A stretch of DNA of 64,000 nt from Lycium barbarum. Taxonomy: Eukaryota > Streptophyta > Magnoliopsida > Solanales > Solanaceae. Below, in pieces: positions 35,234 through 48,782 of this stretch. Location of the stretch: positions 32,641,637 to 32,705,636 of the forward strand of contig NC_083339.1 of assembly GCF_019175385.1 (NCBI RefSeq). Reading direction: 5' to 3'. Position numbers and translations under genes: made by a program. Below the pieces are notes generated by a model that was given only the letters and a program-made list of their open reading frames with translations, ran no database searches and was not told where the DNA came from. Positions within the stretch are counted from its first letter, which is position 1, and every line of letters starts with the position of its first letter.

Positions 35234-36436
35234 AATTCTGAAAGTCAATTACAAATAAAATACATGTTGAGCTTTCAAAATTTTCTGCTTACTATTTCCA
35301 GAATTTAACAAATCTGTAATTATATAAAATTTACTACATTTGGAGCCGCTTACAGACTGACTATCATTACCCACGACGCTGTCTGCAAAGTCTCTAATAT
35401 TGATCAGACATCACAGCATACATACTCTGATTCGGCAGCACTCCTGGAGGAAATGGAGCCCGCCAATCCACTGGATCATCTTCAGCTAATCTCGTCTATC
35501 CACTTGTGGGTACCTGCGCGGCATGAAACGCAGCCCCCGAAGAAGAGGGGGTCAGTACGGAATATGTACTGAGTATGTAAGGCATGAGTACAGAAAACGA
35601 AACCATGACTGAGACAGATAGAAGAACATACAAATAGCCTATCCAGAATACCAAACACTTATTATTATTATTATTTTTTTCTTTTCCAGACACGAATCAT
35701 ACTTACTCATCTCGTATGCCAGACGGATTACAGAACGTACAAATTACTCAAATGATGTCATATAGCAAACGGGATACAGAATATACGAAAGGTCAGAATG
35801 CTTACTCTCCAACACAAGTCATGCATATCGGAATCGGATATCACATCACATACGCGGTAACCCCGGGGACATATACCACGCCGGGACAAATACCATATCA
35901 TACATACGGTAACCTCGGGGACAAATATCACGCCGAGGGACCGATCACATCCTACATGATAACCTTGGGGACAGATAACACGCCGAGGAACCGGTGAACA
36001 ATGCCAAGGGATGCGCACGATAACGTAGGAACGTGGTCGCCACTCCTACCCTTGGCGCCACAACACATCATATTTCAGAAAATTTGCTCCGATCTCCGTC
36101 ACACATCATAACATAACCACGGTACCCGGGGGCGGACGGATAACACGGCACCCCGAGCCCGGACACATCATACTTCATAATATATCCTCGGTAACCGAGG
36201 ACGGACATATAACACAGTATCCCGGAACCGGACACATCATACTTCGGAATTCATATATGGAACCCGGCCCATAACAGAGGACTCGGCGAACCATCCGCAC
36301 GATATATATACCGGCCCGGGATCCGGTGAAAGGGATCATAGCACATGCACGAGCAGAGTAGTGAGCAACTAAATGCACATAAATCGAGACTCGATAGAAT
36401 GATCGAACGTGCCATCAGAATAATGATAGCAGGTTA

Positions 36437-36690
36437 CCCATATCAGAATGCTTATATCAAAATACTTATATCAGAGTAGTTATAACAGAATACGTATGTC
36501 AGGATTCTCATATCCAAAATACTTATATCCGAATACTTCTATCAAAATGTTTACGTCAAATTTCTTGTATCGGAGTATTTACGTCAAAATACTTTTGTCA
36601 AAATATCCATATCGAAAATACTTGTATCCAAATGCCTATATAGGAATACTCATATCAGAATTTCCAGATACTTATATCAGAGAGTACATA
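36437..36690. repeat. Degenerate 16-17-bp tandem repeats in LTR E (also 59985-60310 in F)
   Basis: On the plus strand of F the unit is close to TGATATAAGTATTC. Copies vary in sequence but keep phase over more than 250 bases in both LTR copies. Confidence 0.8.
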
Positions 36691-38158
36691 CAGTTCATAA
36701 CAAATCCAGAACAATAGCCTAAGTTTCTCTTAATTACTATGCGGAAATGAGTCCAATAGAGCAATACAATTGGGGTTCGGGAATTATAGGCCCACCTCGG
36801 ATTAAGTCGAGGTGGCGTATATAAACTATGAACATTTAGCCTTATAGAGTCATTCATGAAGGTTTCAGGGCAATCCGGTTTCATTTGTAGAAGTTACGGA
36901 CGTTCAAACTATGTTTCCATCAAAGCATAAGGTTCTTAGTTCAATTTCACTGAATGAATAGGGGTCCAAATCAAGCTTGGATTTCTAGGAATAGAGTTTC
37001 CCTCGAGGCTCGTATCATAGCCTATTACAACTAGGACATGCCAAAAGAAAGGAAGGGTAAGCCTTACATACCTGTGCCGCGACCTCCAGCTACGCTTATG
37101 CATCCAATTTGTTTGTCTACATGCAGGAGAATCCATCCATTCGTTAGTTTCATTATCATATACCTGCCTTAACCTTTCAAACACATTCACTTGTATCCTG
37201 CCGGAATTTCGGCAGTACCTCCCCGGTAAATATACCAACCCCGAGAATATGGCTCGGCTCCAAATCAACAACAACAACAATAGCAACAATACCAATAACC
37301 ATAACAATAGTCGTTAGGAGTCAATTGAACGTATTTTAACATTGATGACTTCTACACAATTCAACAACATAACCTCATATTCAATTCAACTACTTACATT
37401 CAAACCAACATCAACGTTTATACATTCAATTACTAATCCGAAACCGTTCAGAACAATATTCAAAACCCTTTAAACAATTCACACAATATTTCAAACAGCC
37501 CAACCAACACTCCAACTTACCCGAATTCTTCCCCAAACCCGAGAACAACACCAAACACATCTTTTCCTTCCAAATTCACACATTATGTCACAATACATAC
37601 ATTTACAACTTCATTTCATAAATTCAAGAAACCATATCAAGACTACATTTCCTTCCAATTCGGCCCATACGATTATGATCTCAACTCGGATTATTAAAAC
37701 TTCATTTTCCATCATGAAACTCATAACGAAGACAACCAAAATACTACATCACATTAGTCCACCATGCCTACACTAAATCAGCCCATTTTCGGCCATCACC
37801 ATAACACACACATTCCATGATTTTCATCCATTTTCTATACATTACAACACCACATAATTACACTACATACACTTAATTCATTATTCCAACACATTGCACA
37901 CACAACACACGACCAAACAATACTTCACACGGCTCAACTTGAACATGCAATATTTCATGAATTTCCATTTTTTTCTACACACTACAACACATTACAACAA
38001 CAACCAATACATCATATAATTTTAATCCATTCTTCCATACATAACACTTCATACATACGGCCTCAACTCCAACTTGTTTTCTATCATGAATTTCTTCCAT
38101 TTTAGCATACTACAACACATGTAAACCCTTCATAACACATAAAACAAGATTAAAACTC

Positions 38159-38160
38159 AC
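38159..38160 (-). promoter_or_regulatory. Splice-donor-like site in solo LTR E
   Basis: The minus strand reads AAAG|GTGAGT, equivalent in position to the LTR donors of A, D and H. Confidence 0.45.
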
Positions 38161-38399
38161 CTTTCTTCTTCAACTTCTCAACTTGCCTCGAATGCGGAAA
38201 CGACGAAACGGATGACTTATCTCCCGAAATAATTATACCACGTCGTAGAGAACCCTTGAATTAGTGGGTATACCATGAGAAAATAATTTTTAGAACAAGA
38301 TTTCTCATGGCCAATTTTTCCATGTTGTGGCCGAAACCTCTCCTTCGTTTTTTCTTTCTTTTTTTTTGTTCTTGTTCTTGTTTTGTCTTGGATTGGAAG

Positions 38400-38542
<143 letters not shown>

Positions 38543-38965
38543 CAAGCATGTGAGGGGCACATGCCCCTCTCTAGAAAGCTCTCCATTTTTCTTGATTTTT
38601 CTTTCTTTTTTTCTTGCTTTGTTTTATTTGGTCAAAGAAGACCAAATGTTTTTCTTAGTACACTTTAGCCCCCAAAGAAATGTGGGCATATACTTATGCC
38701 ACTCAACCATCATGGAAATTTCATGAACTTTCGAGACTTTGCAAAATTCCCATTTTGCCCTTATCCTTTCCGCAATATTTCCATAAGCCATTTTACGAAT
38801 TTCCTTTTTCGCCCTTGGTCGTCATCAATATTTCCATACTAACAATATTCATAAATAATATTTTCAACAACTCGTATATTAAAATAATTTTTGAAACGTA
38901 GTCTTGTTCTTGACTTCTCCCCATTACCTTGAATTTTCTGGACGTACGAAATACGGGCTATAACA

Positions 38966-40028
38966 GCACTTCTCTTGTTTATACCATTTTTCCCATGTTT
39001 TATATTAACTCCCTACGTTCACCATACTACTCACAATATCACAATCAACAATCATCATTCATGCACAATTAGTAAAATCCACCATTTTCCTATATTTCTA
39101 CTTCTAGCTCATCTTTGTGTTTCCACGCATTTAACACTTGTTTCATGATATAAACATCATTCATAACGTATTCGTAATGACAACTCTTAAACTTTCATGA
39201 TTCAATTCCACTATCACACACTTCAATGCCTCAAACAACAAACAACATGAATTTCAAGTATGTGAACCTTTCAATGCCTCAAACAACATGAATTTGTCGT
39301 GGAAATTACCTTGAATGATGGTTGAACAATCTTGAGTTGAAATGCTTCACTTAGAAAAAACCCTAGTTCCACCTTCTTTGGAATTTCTACACTTAGATGA
39401 TCCTTTATTGTGTTCTTACACTTGATTCCATGAAATTAGTGTTGTTGGTCCTGATATTCCCTTTAATTCTCTTGAATTCTTGTGGAGGAAATATTTGGAG
39501 AGTTCTAGATGTCTCTTGAGTTGTCTTGATGAAAAATGAAATGAAATGAGCTTAAGTCCCTTTTAAAAATCACAAAATCTGATCTTTAATGAATTCTTGT
39601 CGGGATGAACAGTGGTCGTAAACCACCATTTACGGACCGTATTTTGATTTACGGTCCATCCACTGTGGTCGTTTTTAAGCATATGAAAAACAAAAAGTTT
39701 TGGCTGAAGAACATGGTAGTTTACGACCTGGTTTACGGTCCGTAAACCAGTTTACGGGCCCGTATTCTGGGTCGTATTTAACCATATTAACGCTGGACAG
39801 AAAGTTGATTCTTTTGGAACGATGGAATACGATTGCACTATACGGTCCGTAAATCACTTTACGGGCCGTTTAGTACCATATACGACCATTGGGCTGAAAA
39901 TTTTCCGCCACCTTCTTATTTCCAAAAATTCATAATTAGCCATTCCCGACTTAATAAAACATCATGCACTCAAGCCCTTCATTGTTCTACTCATCACACA
40001 AGTACGGAAAAATTTCCGAGGTGTAACA
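38966..40028 (-). repeat. Element D 3' LTR, right piece
   Basis: Resumes after E and ends GGTGTAACA next to the polypurine tract. It contains the palindrome cluster (39608-39890) and the splice donor near 39310. Confidence 0.9.
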
Positions 40029-40232
40029 TTCTTCCCCCCTTTTGGAACATTCGTCCTCGAATGTTCGACACTCGGGAATTCTATAAAAATTTTGCCAGAG
40101 TCTCCTTTGTAATTTGACTCTACCAACCTGTCACAGCAACCCACAATATCATGGCCTTACAGGGCTATATCACACTATCAACCCATCCATGGCCACACAA
40201 GACTAAAATCATAATACTAAGGTGTACATACC
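40029..40232 (-). promoter_or_regulatory. Element D 3' end: polypurine tract and palindrome
   Basis: The polypurine tract AAAAGGGGGGAAGAA (minus strand) lies at 40029-40043. The inverted repeat GAACATTCG/CGAATGTTC with a 4-base loop is at 40045-40066. The rest is 3' untranslated sequence similar to A's. Confidence 0.8.
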
Positions 40233-41309
40233 TTACATCGTCGACGCTTCACCTTGAATCTCCTCCGGGGACTGGAACAAATGCGGGTACATGGATTTCA
40301 TCTTCTCCTCCGCTTCCCAAGTCATTTCTTCTCGATTGCTGTTTCGCCATAGGATTTTCACTGAAGCTACTTCTTTGTTCCGGAGCCTTCGCACTTGTCT
40401 ATCCAGAATGGCAATAGGTACTTCTTCATATGTCATCTTCTCTGTCACCTGCACATCGTCAACTGGGACTATTGTTGTAGGATCCCCGATACACTTGCGG
40501 AGCATTGAAACATGGAACACCGGATGGACTGATTTAAGCTCCGAAGGTAGGTCCAATTCATATGCAACCTGTCCCACCTTACGGACAATTTTATAAGGTC
40601 CGATGTATCTTGGACTCAATTTCTCTTTTTTGCCAAATCTCATCACCCCTTTCATTGGCGATACCTTCAGAAATACCCAGTCATTTTCCTGAAATTCTAA
40701 ATCCCGTCGGCGGTTGTCTGCATAAGACTTTTGGCGACTTTGAGCTGTTAACAGTCGGTCTCGAATCACTTTAACCTTTTCAACTGCTTGTTGGATCAAG
40801 TCGGGGCCTATCAAGTGTACTTCTCCGGTTTCAAACCATCCAATTGGAGATCTGCATTTTCTTCCATATAAGGCTTCATACGGGGCCATTTGAATACCGG
40901 AATGATAGCTATTGTTATAGGTAAATTCGATAAGGGGTAAATGCTCATCCCAACTGCCTCCAAAATCCAACACACACGCTCGGAGCATATCTTCCAAGGT
41001 CTGAATAGTACGCTCGGCTTGCCCGTCCGTTTTTGGATGAAATGTTGTGCTAAATTTGACTTGAGTACCTAACCCTTCTTGGAAGGATTTCCAAAACTTA
41101 GCTGTAAACTGGGCTCCTCTGTCTGTAATAATAGCCAAAGGGATCCCATGAAGGCGCACAATGTCCTTTAAATATAACCTGGCATAGTCTTCTGCTGAAT
41201 ACGTGGTTCGAACTGGGAGGAAATGTGCTGCTTTCGTGAGTCTGTCCATGATCACCCATATAGAGTCATATTTGCCTCGGGAGCGGGGTAATCCCACAAT
41301 AAAATCCAT
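40233..41309 (-). pseudogene. pol: Element D integrase core, C terminus and chromodomain-like tail (intact 358-codon frame)
   Basis: From the MDFIVGLPRS block (first catalytic Asp) through ITDRGAQF (second Asp), QAERT (Glu), the YNNSYHS and GRKCRSPIGW blocks, DNRRRDLEF, the GPY motif and a VKILWRN...TWEAEE chromodomain-like tail (about residues 308-342). This is the DNA-joining enzyme that would act on element cDNA in the nucleus. The frame itself is clean, but it is cut off from the rest of pol by two TAG codons at 41328 and 41322, both replacing Trp codons present in A. Confidence 0.88.
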
Positions 41310-43870
41310 ATTAATCTCCTCCTATTTCTAGGTAGGAATTTCCATTGCTTGCAATAAGCCCCCTGGCTTCTGATGTTCTGCTTTAACCTGTTGGCAGTTC
41401 GGACACTGCACCACAAATGCCGCTATGTCTCGTTTCATGCCATCCCACCAATATAGTAATTTAAGATTGTGATACATTTTGGTCGTACCTGGATGAATGG
41501 AATACCGAGAATGATGCGCTTCTTCTAAAATTTGCTGGCGTAATTTTGCCACATCCGGGACACACAGTCTGTCTCGGTATCTAAGAACCCCATCTATGGA
41601 AACTGCAAATGGAAACTTCTCTTTCCCACGGGATACATCCCTGTGACGACACATCTGCGAATCTTCGTACTGGCGTTCTTTTATCTCCGCATTCAAGGGC
41701 GAGACTGCAGGATCATTAACACTAATTCCTGCCTTACCCGAATCAATTACACATACCCCAATATTTGATAGTTGATAGAGCTCACGAACCATTTCTTTAT
41801 TTTCTGAAGGGACTTCACTTAAACTGCCCATTGATCGGCAGCTAAGCGCGTCTGCTACCACATTCGCTTTCCCGGGGCGGTATAAAATATTCACATCATA
41901 ATCCTTCAACAATTCCAACCACCGCCTCTGCCGTATGTTCAACTCCTTCTGCTTAAAAATATGTTGAAGACTCTTGTGATCTGTATAGATATCGACGTGC
42001 ACATCGTACAGATAATGCCTCCATATGTTTAAGGCATGAATAACCGCAGCCAATTCGAGATCATGAGTCGGATAATTCTGTTCAAGTTTCCGCAACTGTC
42101 TCGAAGCATATGCAATAACCTTGCCATGCTGCATCAGCACACATCCTAGTCCCACACCGGAAGCGTCACAATACACGACATAACCATCCGGCCCTTCTGG
42201 AAGTGTTAACACTAGAGCTGAGGTCAATCTATCTTTTAGCTCTCGGAAACTACGCTCACAAGCATCATTCCACTGAAATTTTGCTGACTTCTACGTTAGC
42301 TTCGTTAATGGGGCTGAAATAGATGAAAATCCCTTTACGAATCTTCGATAATAACCTGCCAAACCTAGAAAACTACGAACTGCTGTAGGCGTCGTAGGCC
42401 TTGGCCAAGTCTTCACAGCTTCTATTTTCTGAGTGTCGACTCGGATGCCATCATCTGAAATAACATGGCCTAGAAACGCCACAGAATTCAGCCAAAACCC
42501 GCACTTTGAGAACTTCGCATATAATTCTCGGGCTCGGAGAACGCCCAGATCAATTCTTAGGTGGTCTGCATGTTCTAACTCGGTGCGAGAATATACCAGA
42601 ATATCATCGATAAATACTATCACGAAGAGATCCAAAAATGGCTTGAACACATTAGTCATTAAATTCATGAACACCGCCGGGGCATTTGTCAATCCAAACG
42701 ACATCACTCGGAACTCGTAGTGACCATATCTTGTCCTGAAGACAGTCTTAGGAATATATGCTTCTCTAATTCTCACCTGATGATAACCCGATCTCAGATC
42801 TATCTTGGAAAACCACATAGCGCCCTGTAACTGATCAAACAAATCATCGATTCTGGGAAGAGGATATTTATTCTTTATTGTTGCCTTGTTCAACTGTCTG
42901 TAGTCGATACACATTCGTAGAGATCCGTCCTTCTTCTTTACGAACTGGACTGGTGCTCCCCACGGCGAAGAACTGGGTCTTATAAATCCCTTCTCAAGTA
43001 AATCCTTTAGCTGTGCTTTTAGCTCTTTCAGTTCTGCCAGAGCCATTCGATAAGGGGGAATGGAAATAGGCTCGGTGTCTGGTAATACATCGATAGCAAA
43101 GTCGATTTTCCTTTCTGGAAGAAGACCTGGAAGTTCATCCGGGAATACATCTGGAAATTCATTTACTATCGAGACAGATTGGAAAACTTGTGGCCTTGCC
43201 TCCGTATCATGAACCCGAACTAGATGATAAATATAACCCTTGGCTATCATCTTTCTCGCCTTGAGGTAGGAAATAAACCTACCCTTAGGGGATGCTGTGT
43301 TACCCTTCCATTCAAGTACGGGCTCTCCCGGAAACTGGAATCGAACCATTTTTGTCCTGCAATCGACATTAGCATAGCACGAGGCCAACCAATCCATTCC
43401 TATTATTACATCAAAGTCTATCATTTCCAGGTCGATCAAGTCGGCTTGAGTCTGGCGGTCACATATCACCACGACACAATTTTTATATATTTTCCTTGCT
43501 ATTACGGGATCACCAACCAGAGTGAACACCTCGAAAGGTTTAATTGGCTCAGGCTTCACCCCAATACAATCAGCAACATATGGGGTAACATAAGAGAAAG
43601 TAGAGCCTGGATCAATCAAAGCATATACATCACAGGAGAATATAGTCAAAGTACCTGTGACAACATCTGGGGAAGACTCAAGATCCTGTCGCCCAGCTAA
43701 AGCATATACGCGGGGCTGAACAGCTCCTGAAGTAGATGCTCCCCCTCTACCTCTGCCTTTACCTGCTGTAGTCTGAGAAGTCTGCGCTGCCGGGCGCACT
43801 GAAGAAAACCCAACTGCTGACCCCGTAGGCTGAGTCCCAACTCTACCTCTCGCTGAAGGGAAATCTCTCA
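41310..43870 (-). pseudogene. pol: Element D protease, reverse transcriptase, RNase H, integrase zinc finger
   Basis: Protease motif LIDPGST is near 43600-43620. The reverse transcriptase includes [18 protein letters not shown], the [11 protein letters not shown] block and catalytic FIDD at about 42602-42613, all intact. A TAG at 42291 (a Gln codon in C) separates it from RNase H (CDASG, LELAA, TDHKSL, VADAL) in the next stretch, 41328-42227. The integrase HHCC finger ([18 protein letters not shown]) closes the segment. Everything is in one frame, so only nonsense codons break it. Confidence 0.9.
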
Positions 43871-44957
43871 TCATATGACCAACCTGCCCACAGGCATAGC
43901 AAGCATCGGTACCCTGACGACACTGTCTGGAATGTAATTTACGGCAATGACTACACCGCGGTACTGGGGGTCTCCTCTGGCTAAAATCTCCCTTGAACTG
44001 AAAATCCGAGGCCCTCGAGCTCTGGACCTGCCCTGATTGAAAAGAACGGTCAACCCTCCTATCTGAGAACCGGGGAGGCGCACTGGTCGCTGACTAACCT
44101 GAGTGCCTAGAATGCATCTGTCTCGATCCCCCTCTATACTCATTGCTTGCCCCCGTAGATCTAGCTCTCTTACCTTGCCTTCAGTCATTATCCCGATCAT
44201 TTCTTTGCTGCTATTGTCGTTCCTCCAGGTTCTGAGCATGTGCCTGTATTCGGGAAATATCCATCCCATCTTGCAAGGAGGCTGTCAAGCAATCTCTAAA
44301 TAGGTGTGGCCCCAAACCACTCACAAATCTATGAACCCGATAGCCCATATCAGCCACCATAGTCGGGGCATACCTGGCCAGAGAATTAAACTGCATACTA
44401 TACTCTCGGGCACTCATACTTCCTTGCTTTAAATTCAAGAACCTGTCCGCTCTAGCTCGGCGGACCTCAGACGGCAAGTAATGACGAATAAAGGCATCCA
44501 CAAATTCTTGCCAAACGGGAGGTGGTGCATTCTCTCCCCTTGATATCATCCAATTTTTGTACCATAGCACCGCCACATCGCGGAGTCTGTAATAGGCCAA
44601 CTCTAACGATTCGGTCTCAGAAGCATGCATAAGTTTTAGCGTCTTCGACATCTCATCAACAAAGCCTTGGGGGTCCTCATCCGGCTTCGACCCGAAAATG
44701 CGGAGGATTTAAAGTCAAGAAATCACGGGCTCTCGTACTGGCCGATTGATCAATAAATGTATGGCCTCAGACACTTGTTGACCCGAAGCACCCGGTGGAG
44801 GAATCGGAGCTGAGGCTCCTCCCTGCTCTTCTACATTGGGCGCGGCCTCACTTTGCGATTCACTTTCCTCTACATTTGCCGGAGGCTCTCTTTCCGCCTG
44901 CCTCTTTGTCGTAGCTTTGCCCTTCTGGGCGGCGGTAGCTTTTCCGTTTGGCGGCAT
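43871..44957 (-). pseudogene. gag: Element D gag (frameshifts and stops)
   Basis: ATG 44957 begins MPPNGKATAAQKGK. Near 44740 about 45 bases found in A and C are missing and the frame is lost; it is regained near 44690. The gag domain reads open at 44211-44651 (PPPVWQEF, FLNLKQGSMSAREY). TAG 44211, a TGA near 44182 and a TAG near 44093 break the basic, glutamine-rich tail. The zinc knuckle near 43880-43920 has Phe in place of the last Cys ([14 protein letters not shown]). Confidence 0.87.
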
Positions 44958-45078
44958 CTTTTGAAATCATAACTCACTCTTTAGGAAAGGATAAAATCCT
45001 AGGCATGGCTCTATCGCACGATCTAGTGAAAAGAAAGATGATCATTTTCCTAAATGCCCTGTAGCCTCTTGTTTATTG

Positions 45079-45130
45079 ATGTGGCGCGCAACACACCATA
45101 AATAAGACCCTACTAGACACGTCTCGTAGA
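45079..45130 (-). promoter_or_regulatory. Element D leader hairpins, including GCGCGC loop
   Basis: GTGTG/CACAT arms around TT-GCGCGC (45079-45096); the G-U end pair keeps the stem. TCTAC/GTAGG arms with a 12-base loop lie at 45109-45130. Confidence 0.62.
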
Positions 45131-45148
45131 CACTTCCTAGGACGAACT

Positions 45149-45160
45149 GCTCTGATACCT
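45149..45160 (-). promoter_or_regulatory. Element D primer-binding site (tRNA-iMet, one mismatch)
   Basis: The minus strand reads AGGTATCAGAGC where C and F have TGGTATCAGAGC, four bases from the 5' LTR. Confidence 0.82.
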
Positions 45161-45164
45161 CTTC

Positions 45165-47522
45165 TGTCACGACCCAACTAGGGGCCGCGACGGGCACCCG
45201 GGGCTAACCGCTGAGCACCACTCGCTCTATTACCCTCCTTACTCGATTAATGCCTTATCATCACATTTATGCTTAAAACATGGAAAATGATCATAACTTA
45301 TATGGAAACATAAATACTTGTGTATATAGAAACGTTTGGTACATCAAAATAATGAGTGCACGTATACATGAAAGATGTGAGACCATGCTACCCACACTAC
45401 GTATCTACGAGCCTCTACTGACATACTATACAATGGACGGAACAAGACTCCGCCATGCCCAGAATATATATATACATATGTACCAAAAGAGAAATCACAA
45501 GCACCTCCGAACAATGGAGTGCTCTGAATAGCTGACAACTCCTAAGTATCTGGATCAAGCTCGCCTCTCTGTCTACCTGTGGGCATGAACACAGCGTCCA
45601 AAGAAGGGACGTTAGTACGAATATTGTACTGAGTATGAGAGGAATGAACAGTGAAGAAAGGCATCAATAATATAATGAGAGCATCAATATAAAGCATATG
45701 GATCTGACTGATAATCATACATGGAATAATGCATGCTGTCTTACTCATACTTATCATCGTAACATGTATGCATCATATGCAAGCTGCCCGCCCATGTCGG
45801 AACGGTGTGATAATCAATAATATAAGCCCGCGTCTAGGCCTCCCGCGTCCGGGGTACCATCTCGTGCCGCCCACTAGTGGTGTCTGCCCACGCCCGAGGG
45901 TTGTGGTGTATCCGTATCGCCGCCAGCCGAAGCGGTGTCTGCCCGGCCAACTAGGCCCGGTATGCAATGCTCATGCCATGCTTATCATAAAATAGTAATA
46001 ATAATGTGCTTATTGTAAAAATATTTACCTTATCGTAACACATGCTTGAGGTTTGAGAACTACCTTACTCTATCAGGGTGACGTAAGGTCGTGACCCCCC
46101 GATTACTTTATGGAGCAATTACGGACATTTTGCCTCACCTCGAAAGGACTAGTACATAAGGTGAGTGTAGGCAAGGACTAACATCATCATATCGTATAAC
46201 TTATCTCAAAGGGACATTTAACTTTTTTGAATGTAGGAGCTCATGGAAAGATGGTAATTCTGACTATAAGATTCATGGCATTGGAAAGAAAGGACTAGCC
46301 TCACATACCTTGTCGTTTAGCTAAGTTGTTGTCCACTTATTTTCCTTCGATACCACGTCGTCACCTTCATGAGAGAATTCGTATTACATTAGTTAATCGA
46401 CTATGAGAACGCATCGTCAAGTCTAGGAAGAATTGGGCAACACTTCTCTTGTTTATACTATTTTTCCCATGTTTTATATTAACTCCCTACGTTCACCATA
46501 CTACTCACAATATCACAATCAACAATCATCATTCATGCACAATTAGTAAAATCCACCATTTTCCTATATTTCTACTTCTAGCTCATCTTTGTGTTTCAAC
46601 GCATTTAACACTTGTTTCATGATATAAACATCATTCATAACGTATTCGTAATGACAACTCTTAAACTTTCATGATTCAATTCCACTATCACACACTTATG
46701 TCACTATTTACTCAATAATGACCCATTTCTATGTTCTTCTATATTTCAAGTATATGAACCTTTCAATGCCTCAAACAACATGAATTTGTCGTGGAACTTA
46801 CCTTGAATGATGGTTGAACAATCTTGAGTTGAAATGCTTCACTTAGACAAAACCCTAGTTCCACCTTCTTTGGAATTTCTACACTTAGATGATCCTTTAT
46901 TGTGTTCTTACACTTGATTCCATGAAATTAGTGTTGTTGGTCCTGATATTCCCTTTAATTCTCTTGAATTCTTGTGGAGGAAATATTTGGAGAGTTCTAG
47001 ATGTCTCTTGAGTTGTCTTGATGAAAAATGAAATGAAATGAGCTTAAGTCCCTTTTAAAAATCACAAAATCTAATCTTTAATGAATTCTTGTCGGGATGA
47101 ACAGTGGTCGTAAACCACCATTTACGGACCGTGTTTTGATTTACGGTCCTCCGTCCACTGTGGTCGTTTTCAAGCATATGAAAAACAGAAAGTTTTGGCT
47201 GAAGAACATGGTAGATTACGACCTGGTTTATGGTCTGTAAACCAGTTTACGGGCCGTATTCTGGGTCGTATTTAACCATATTAACGCTGGACAGAAAGTT
47301 GATTCTTTTGGAACGATGGAATACGATTGCACTATACGGTCCGTAAATCACTTTACGGGCCGTATAGTGCCATATACGACCACTGGGCTGAACATTTTCC
47401 GCCACCTTCTTATTTCCAAAAATTCATAATTAGCCATTCCAGACTTAATAAAACATCATGCACTCAAGCCCTTCATTGTTCTACTCATCACACAAGTACG
47501 GAAAAATTTCCGAGGTGTAACA
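45165..47522 (-). repeat. Element D 5' LTR
   Basis: 2358 bases, TGTCACGACCC to GGTGTAACA, matching 33845-35102 plus 38966-40028. Palindrome cluster 47104-47390, TTTTTAAAAGG core-promoter-like stretch near 47054-47063, splice donor CAAG|GTAAGT (GT at 46801-46800), and double hairpin near 45594-45632. Confidence 0.92.
46800..46801 (-). promoter_or_regulatory. Splice donor in element D 5' LTR
   Basis: CAAG|GTAAGT, a full consensus match, at the same place relative to the core promoter as the donor in A. The acceptor before D gag (CAAAAG|ATG) is weaker than in A and C. Confidence 0.5.
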
Positions 47523-47527
47523 CACGT

Positions 47528-48656
47528 TCTCCTTCAATGCTCACGTTTCTACCTTCATTAGAGTTATACTATCATTAGAAGATCGATAGCTTAGCATACA
47601 TGACTAAAGCTAGAGAAAATTTGACAGCATCTCCTTTATTTATATGACTTCCTCCATATCATTTATCGACTCCCAAACATCAATAATAACATTCACAACA
47701 TCATAACAATGATCGTTATTCACCTACATTATCCATATTCCTCGCTTCACTTCGAGTCATCCATATCCATGGTCATAGCTCACTATTATATTCACTCATA
47801 TACAATGTTTATCCCATGTTCTTAATATCATTTATAATGAGATTATAATCATAACATATCAAGAATCATGACACAATCCAAGCTACTACTCAAAAATGAT
47901 ACTATTCCCACATTCATGACCCATTTTCCATCTCTTTCTACAATCCAAGTATTTCAACCTCTCAATACCTTAAATAACATGGAAAGAGTGGAAAGGGTCT
48001 AGAGAGTTCTTGAAGTGTTGGGTGAAAATGAAATGAAATAATGAACTTGGTCTCCTTTTTAATAACTTAAAAATCTTACCCGTCGGGAAAATATACAGAC
48101 ACTTATACGGTCCGTATAAGTGACCGTGAAATCGCCCCTTCAACATCTCACTTCTGTGACCATTATACGGCACATTATACGGTCTGTATAATTTTATGCA
48201 GTCCGTATAAGTGACCGTATAATCCCATCAGTGAGGGACCTTCACTGTGACGATTCTGCGGACAATTATACGGACCGTATAACATTATACGAACCGTATA
48301 ATCTGCTGTGTAACCCATCTTTTCTCTGATCTTGTTCTCGTCACTTCGTTTGATATCCAATCCTCATGGAACCTTCTTGATACTTGTTTAACACCTCATT
48401 AACGATCTAAGGGATGTTATAATTCTTCTCCAAGACACTATTAAATCATCATTAACCTGTTACTCGTAAATCCTTTCCGATACATATCGTATGCCTTGCC
48501 CTCTCTTGGAAACTTTTCTCATGTTACTCCGAATGTCTTTACAAATCTCAATTAGGGTCATCAAATGTCATTTCTCACTTATTGCAATACCGTATACTTC
48601 GTGCCCTTTGTTAGTCTATTCACTGTGCATCAACAGAAAATTTTCGAAGATGTAAT
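47528..48656 (-). repeat. Element C 5' LTR, piece 3 (U3)
   Basis: Resumes after D. The palindrome cluster at 48091-48302 here uses TTATACGGNCCGTATAA units. The splice-donor region seen in A is missing because of a deletion near 47985. The LTR ends near 48656 at TGTAATA, a mutated form of TGTAACA. Confidence 0.87.
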
Positions 48657-48782
48657 AGATTGTGACTTATTTAGCATCTTAATTGCTGGACTTTGAGCAT
48701 TCCAAGGCATTACAGAAGGGGGAGGCTATGGTGGAGTAATTTGCATTGTTCCAGCTCTGCAGTTGAGGTAGGTTACGGTTTA